A stretch of 64,000 bases of DNA from Kappaphycus alvarezii (Eukaryota; Rhodophyta; Florideophyceae; Gigartinales; Solieriaceae), in contig NADL03000159.1 of the NCBI GenBank assembly GCA_002205965.3, positions 115,270 to 179,269 of the forward strand, given 5' to 3'. The translations under genes were made by a program, and so were the position numbers. The notes under the pieces are model-generated. The model saw only the letters and a list, made by a program, of their open reading frames with translations. It had not been told where the DNA came from and searched no databases. Below, in pieces: positions 59,901 through 64,000 of this stretch (the first letter of the stretch is position 1; every line of letters begins with the position of its first letter).

Positions 59901-60282
59901 CACGAACGAACTCAACGTCAAATCCATTATCGACCATCTTACGTACAGAGATTAGGGAAAAAGCAAAGCTTGGAACGTGCAGCACATTGGTGAGCTTGCA
60001 TGACTTTTGAACTCCGCTCACTAAAAGCGTAATGGGGACGGTCCCGACTCCAGCTACTACTGCACACGCTTTTGTTCCCATTTCTACGCGGCTGTTTGAG
60101 ACCTCCCTGTAGTCGGAGAACAGTCTCTTGTCAAATGTCATGTGTGCGGAGCATCCAGAGTCGATAAGCCAAGTGTTTGAGGTTATGTTAATGGGAATCG
60201 GAGAGGGTGAAGGACTTTGCTGGACGGATGAAGTTGCGGGCTTGGCTACCCAGAATTTACTCGGAACTCTAAAATCCTGGCC
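56965..60282 (-). CDS. Copia-like pol polyprotein, copy P13 (intact, type I reference)
   Basis: This is a full Ty1/copia polyprotein: 1058 codons from Met at 60141, with 47 more open codons upstream to 60282. Those upstream codons hold the aspartic protease motif TWLIDSGCSAH just before the Met, so this Met is not the natural start. Domains by residue from the Met: integrase zinc finger H122, H127, C167, C170; integrase catalytic D199, D262, E298 with exact 35-residue D-E spacing; acidic linker about 430-505 followed by the basic RRSTRSRRPP; reverse transcriptase about 570-810 with D653 and YVDD at 739-742; RNase H acidic residues D905, E946, D983, D1032. RNA is copied to DNA and integrated by these enzymes in a particle that needs Gag, which this unit lacks. 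Confidence 0.95.
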   Translation of the reverse strand, partial: GQDFRVPSKFWVAKPATSSVQQSPSPSPIPINITSNTWLIDSGCSAHMTFDKRLFSDYREVSNSRVEMGTKACAVVAGVGTVPITLLVSGVQKSCKLTNVLHVPSFAFSLISVRKMVDNGFDVEFVRDKCTVKRSDCIVATATSRGELYVLDTCNEVHSAHKASLKTWHERLAHVHTQGILSMARKNVVSGLHISSSDITRDASSSSDCESVTCDACVLGKATRAVIPKQRSGGRAKHLLDLVHSDVCGPLQVQSVGGARYFVTFIDDHSNWSVVYPMKSKDETFHFYQKFAQYAFTHTGQRVKVLRSDRGGEYLSSEFQSFLSSQGTVHQTTAAYTPEQNGVAERLNRTLIDLVRSMLSHMKVPKAFWAEALDNAVYVRNRVTTRALGGLVTPFHLWMKKKPDVSHLRVFGCQCWYKVPGNEVRKFDDRATTGMFVGYPPGTKAYKIWDDNLHRIVISRDVQFDESRPGACSYDEHFSDDNDMDVDPVETTDTDEIESETSNGDNEHGIETGSPAEVENFQSQGIEPDSTNETLQPEEVSGEQDAGPGDVEPRRSTRSRRPPRQWWTGLVGTSLLTPSCGDINIPNSFKEAMGGPQPQFWQKAIDKELESQRKNKTWALVPRSEGANILTSRWVFTVKDMPDDNGTLTQKGKGRLVVRGFQQIEGIDYSETFAPVIKFTTIRLLLAIVAHFDLELHQMDVVTAFLNGDLEEDIYMEQPEGIVDSSRPNHVCKLLKAIYGLQQASRQWHKKIDDFLIHTLGFKTTRSDACLYTNISEKGVMLIALYVDDLLLAGSDLKAVTWMKGELNKRFEMKDLGEAKKCIGLEISRKRVPRRIYISQTEYAKSILKRFGMASCNPVRTPMEQGLHPEMSTSPYCDVPYRQIIGCLMFLMVGSRPDLAYVVGKLSQHCENPREDHWQAAKRVLRYIKGTLSLGIILDGNLPVQTLEGFSDADWGGCLDSRKSTSGYVFKLCGGAISWSSRRQTVVAKSTCEAENIALCEACKEAAWLRCLLADALGKSKDSTVTIGCDNAGTIAFAGNEGVNRRNKHIDISYHFVRDAVTRKIVSLFHVPSTDMPADILTKPLGRIQFIQCIKSLGLGELHDA

Positions 60283-61679
60283 TTAAGTACAACCTACAAC
60301 TACTTTCTAACTCACTGCGTCCACTAACAGAATCCCACAAACTGAGCCATTTGAGCGGATTTCAAGATCTTGGCCCGGTGATAACAGTCATTAGGGGCAA
60401 ATTTGGAACTGCTTCCAAAGTTGACAAATTTGTGTAAATAGGTTGGCCCAATACACACATCAATACAGTACCTTATTTTGCAGACCTACCGGAAACGAAT
60501 TCCCTTGTGCCAAAATAACGGACTCAATCCGTCATACGTAAAATAGAATCTCATAACTGAATTTTTGGATGCAGTCGGTCCAATCTTCATCAATACGAAC
60601 CTCATACATGATGGAATCACATAACTGATTGGACGAACCATATCATACTAGACATACGTATGATGGAATCACATAACTGATTTTTGGATGCAGTTGTACA
60701 AACCAATATCATAACTAGAAACCACATACGTATGATGGAATCACATAACTAATTTTTGGATGCAGTTGTACAAACCAATATCATAACTAGAAACCACATA
60801 CGTATGATGGAATCACATAACTGATTTTTGGATGCAGTTGTACAAACCAATATCATAACTAGAAACCACATACGTATGATGGAATCACACAACTAATTTT
60901 TGGATGCAGTTGTACAAACCAATATCATAACTAGAAACCACATACGTATGATGGAATCACATAACTGTTTTTGGATGCAGTGTAAAACCAATATCATAAC
61001 TAGAAACCACATACGTATGATGGAATCACATAACTGATTTTTGGATGCAGCTGGAAAACCCTTATCATAACTAGAAACCACATACGTATGATGAATCACA
61101 TAACCGATTTTTGGATGCAGCTGGATAAAACCCTTAATCATAACTAGAATCCTCATACATAGTATAAAATCAAATACCTCTTTCTAGCAGTCATGACAGT
61201 ATTGCCATAATTGATTCCTACTGTACAAACTCAGGTATAGTAAGGAGTACAGTACTTGGTATATTACGATGTACAGTGCGAAGTACAGTTCCTCATTTGG
61301 CACTAGTACAGTACGTGTACAACACTGCACAAAAAGGTTTCTTCTCTTAGCTGTACCACGTGTACATCACATACACAACTGCCACCACGTACACGTGTAC
61401 ATAGCTTTCCTCAGCATATCTCTCATACAGTATACTCATCATCCACTTATAGTACCCTACCCTACGTAAAATCACCCATAAACAACATTTTGCCCTCTAA
61501 ATCGCTGATCTCTCAAAATCGTACTTTCGTCCCTGGGAACTTTGGATTTCTTCCGGAATGCCTTAGCGCCACCCTTCATTCGACACGTGTGCATGTGTAC
61601 ACGTGGAACATGCCTCATGCCTCTTATGAGGTTTGGCACCGATGTGGGGTCATGTGATCGTCTTGCCAAATCAACAACA
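60283..61679 (-). mobile_element. LTR and leader block L13
   Basis: This is the longest block (1397 bases) owing to six B repeats. The LTR edge is at 61679 with a six-G tract. One C is missing at 61477. The leader is about 60283-60532. Confidence 0.85.
60533..61160 (-). repeat. 72-bp minisatellite in L13 (six B repeats, first one degenerate)
   Basis: The A repeat is slightly shortened. The first B (about 60609-60660) has lost about 20 bases through scattered deletions. Five B repeats follow (variants ACTAATTTTT, ACACAACTAA and a shortened GTGTAAAACC). The C repeat is a C/B hybrid (CTGGAAAACCC with ACCACATACGTAT), then D. This is the highest copy number in the window. Confidence 0.85.
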
Positions 61680-61698
61680 CCCCCCTCGATTACATGAC

Positions 61699-64000
61699 CT
61701 AAGCATCGTGCAGCTCTCCGAGGCCTAGAGATTTTATGCATTGTATGAATTGAATGCGACCAAGAGGCTTGGTGAGTATATCTGCTGGCATATCTGTAGA
61801 AGGTACGTGAAACAGTGAAACAATCTTTCGAGTCACAGCATCTCGGACAAAATGATATGATATGTCAATGTGCTTATTTCGCCTGTTCACTCCTTCGTTA
61901 CCCGCAAACGCTATTGTACCAGCATTATCACACCCGATTGTAACTGTGCTGTCTTTCGACTTTCCCAATGCGTCTGCAAGAAGGCACCTGAGCCAAGCTG
62001 CCTCTTTGCAAGCCTCACACAGTGCAATATTCTCCGCTTCGCATGTGGATTTCGCAACGACCGTTTGTCTCCTAGATGACCAACTAATAGCTCCCCCACA
62101 CAGTTTGAACACATATCCACTGGTGGACTTTCTCGAGTCCAAGCAACCACCCCAGTCTGCATCGCTGAAGCCCTCTAGAGTTTGCACTGGGAGATTTCCA
62201 TCTAGAATTATACCTAGTGAGAGCGTTCCTTTGATATATCTCAGAACTCGTTTGGCTGCTTGCCAGTGGTCCTCGCGAGGGTTCTCACAGTGTTGGGACA
62301 GTTTTCCCACCACATATGCAAGATCTGGACGTGACCCTACCATAAGAAACATTAAGCAGCCAATGATCTGTCGATATGGTACATCGCAATACGGGCTAGT
62401 TGACATCTCAGGGTGTAATCCTTGTTCCATCGGAGTCCTCACGGGATTGCAACTGGCCATACCAAAACGTTTCAAAATGGACTTGGCATACTCTGTCTGC
62501 GAGATATAGATCCGTCTAGGACCCTTTTTCTACTTATTTCAAGCCCAATGCACTTTTTGGCCTCGCCTAAATCTTTCATCTCAAATCTCTTGTTCAGTTC
62601 ACCTTTCATCCAGGTCACGGCTTTCAGGTCACTTCCCGCAAGAAGCAAGTCATCCACATATGGCAATCAGCATAACACCTTTTTCTGATATGTTTGTATA
62701 TAGACAGGCGTCACTTCTCGTAGTCTTGAAGCCAAGAGTGTGAATTAGGAAATCGTCAATCTTTTTGTGCCATTGTCGACTCGCTTGCTGAAGACCATAG
62801 ATAGCCTTGAGAAGTTTGCAAACATGATTGGGCCTGGAAGAGTCAACGATACCTTCAGGCTGCTCCATATAAATATCCTCTTCTAAGTCACCGTTCAGAA
62901 AGGCCGTGACCACGTCCATTTGATGAAGCTCTAAATCGAAGTGGGCTACAATCGCCAACAACAATCGAATCGTTGTAAATTTGATCACCGGCGCAAAAGT
63001 CTCTGAGTAATCAATCCCCTCAATTTGTTGAAAGCCCCGCACAACCAGGCGACCTTTTCCCTTTTGAGTCAACGTGCCGTTATCGTCCGGCATGTCCTTT
63101 ACAGTAAATACCCAGCGAGAAGTTAGAATATTGGCACCTTCCGATCGTGGAACTAGTGCCCAGGTTTTTTTTTGCGTTGGGACTCTAGCTCCTTATCAAT
63201 CGCTTTCTGCCAGAACTGTGGTTGTGGTCCACCCATCGCCTCTTTAAAGGAGTTCGGTATGTTGATGTCGCCACAGGAAGGTGTGAGTAAGCTGGTTCCC
63301 ACCAGGCCTGTCCACACTGTCGGGGTGGGCGTCGTGAACGAGTGGAGCGGCGAGGTTCCACATCGCCGGGACCAGCATCTTGCTCACCACTCACTTCTTC
63401 TGGTTGCAAAGTCTCATTAGTTGAGTCGGGCTCAATACCTTGACTTTGAAAGTTCTCAATCTCCGCCGGTGACCCTGTTTCAATGCCATGTTCATTATCA
63501 CCATTAGATGTTTCAGACTCAATTTCGTCAGTATCGGTCGTCTCCACTGGGTCAACGTCCATATCATTATCATCGGAGAAATGTTCATCGTAAGAGCAAG
63601 CCCCTGGTCTCGACTCATCGAACTGCACATCCCTGGAAATAACAATGCGATGTAAATTGTCATCCCAAATTTTGTAGGCCTTAGTTCCCGGCGGATACCC
63701 AACAAACATTCCCGTTGTTGCGCGGTCGTCAAGTTTACGCACGTCATTACCAGGCACCTTGTACCAGCATTGACATCCAAACACACGTAGGTGAGATACA
63801 TCGGGCTTTTTCTTCATCCATAGGTGAAATGGAGTAACGAGACCACCCAAAGCTCTTGTCGTGACACGATTGCGAACGTAAACTGCGTTATCAAGGGCTT
63901 CAGCCCAGAAAGCTTTCGGAACCTTCATATGGGACAGCATAGACCTGACGAGATCAATCAGGGTACGATTGAGCCTTTCTGCACACCATTCTGTTCAGGT
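61699..64000 (-). pseudogene. Copia-like pol, copy P14 (partial, runs off the right edge, frameshifted)
   Basis: The 3' part of a pol copy: RNase H and part of reverse transcriptase are open from 62475 to the normal stop at 61699. Lesions are minus 1 near 62520, minus 2 near 62661, a T-run change at 63166-63173, minus 1 near 63316 and minus 1 near 63983 at the integrase Glu (as in P3 and P7). Markers are type I below about 63560 (VETTD, normal acidic linker) but type II at 63721-63745 (NDVRKL), so this is a second mosaic. A private substitution gives EIENF for EVENF. Protease and most of integrase lie outside the window. Confidence 0.9.

Larger units (their letters stand above)
922..64000 (-). 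mobile_element. Head-to-tail array of a gag-less Ty1/copia-like retrotransposon
   Basis: Fourteen LTR/leader blocks and thirteen complete pol copies, plus a partial fourteenth, follow one another on the minus strand. The distance between equivalent pol Met codons is 4531, 4616, 4621, 4663, 4618, 4663, 4623, 4479, 4480, 4478, 4482 and 4618. Much of the variation is in multiples of a 72-bp repeat. Only one LTR separates successive pols. No host DNA lies between units, and the array continues past the right edge. Confidence 0.95.

Noticed and set aside
60533..61160. Regularly spaced repeats that might suggest a CRISPR array
   Set aside because: Repeats are directly contiguous 72-mers without unique spacers, in a eukaryotic retrotransposon, with no cas genes.
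922..64000. A novel defence or other gene system hidden between units
   Set aside because: All sequence between pol frames is accounted for by LTR, minisatellite and leader repeated in every unit. No extra cargo gene is present in any unit.

Overview
The window is eukaryotic DNA. From about base 922 to the right edge it is one long head-to-tail array of a Ty1/copia-type LTR retrotransposon, with every unit on the minus strand. The only other DNA is a single-copy left flank (1-853) and a 68-base inverted LTR fragment (854-921) at the boundary. There are no bacterial-style genes, operons, RNA genes or CRISPR arrays. The host is most likely an animal or another eukaryote with active copia elements. 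The sequence alone does not let me name a species.

Each unit is 4.48-4.66 kb. In the direction of transcription (high to low coordinates) it contains: an LTR starting TGTTGTTGA directly after a polypurine tract; a TATA-like box about 230 bases in; a GTAC/CACGTG-rich stretch; a 72-bp minisatellite whose copy number differs between units; a leader of about 250 bases; and one long pol frame (protease motif DSGCSAH, integrase, reverse transcriptase, RNase H; 1057-1058 codons from the first Met plus 47 open codons upstream). Units join as pol - polypurine tract - LTR - leader - pol, with one LTR between neighbouring pols and no host DNA or target-site duplication between units. No gag fits in any unit.

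There are thirteen complete pol copies, called P1-P13 from left to right, plus a partial P14 cut by the right edge. There are fourteen LTR/leader blocks, L0-L13. P8, P9, P12 and P13 are uninterrupted. The other copies carry 1 to about 10 small indels. Diagnostic substitutions split the units into two variants: type I is most of the array, and type II is the block P9-P11 with a two-repeat minisatellite. P8 and P14 are mosaics of the two. Some lesions are shared by non-adjacent copies (P2/P5; P3/P7/P14), so at least part of the array appears to have spread as DNA, by unequal exchange, conversion or rolling-circle-like amplification, and not by independent insertions.

The left flank has no recognisable gene. 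It carries E2F-like and NF-Y-like motifs, imperfect direct repeats, a small hairpin and a GTAC-rich stretch resembling the LTR. The strongest observations are the satellite-like expansion of a gag-less copia unit, the minisatellite inside its LTR, the inverted LTR piece at the array edge and the mosaic structure. Many of the single-base indels could be long-read consensus errors, so intact or broken status should be read with that in mind.
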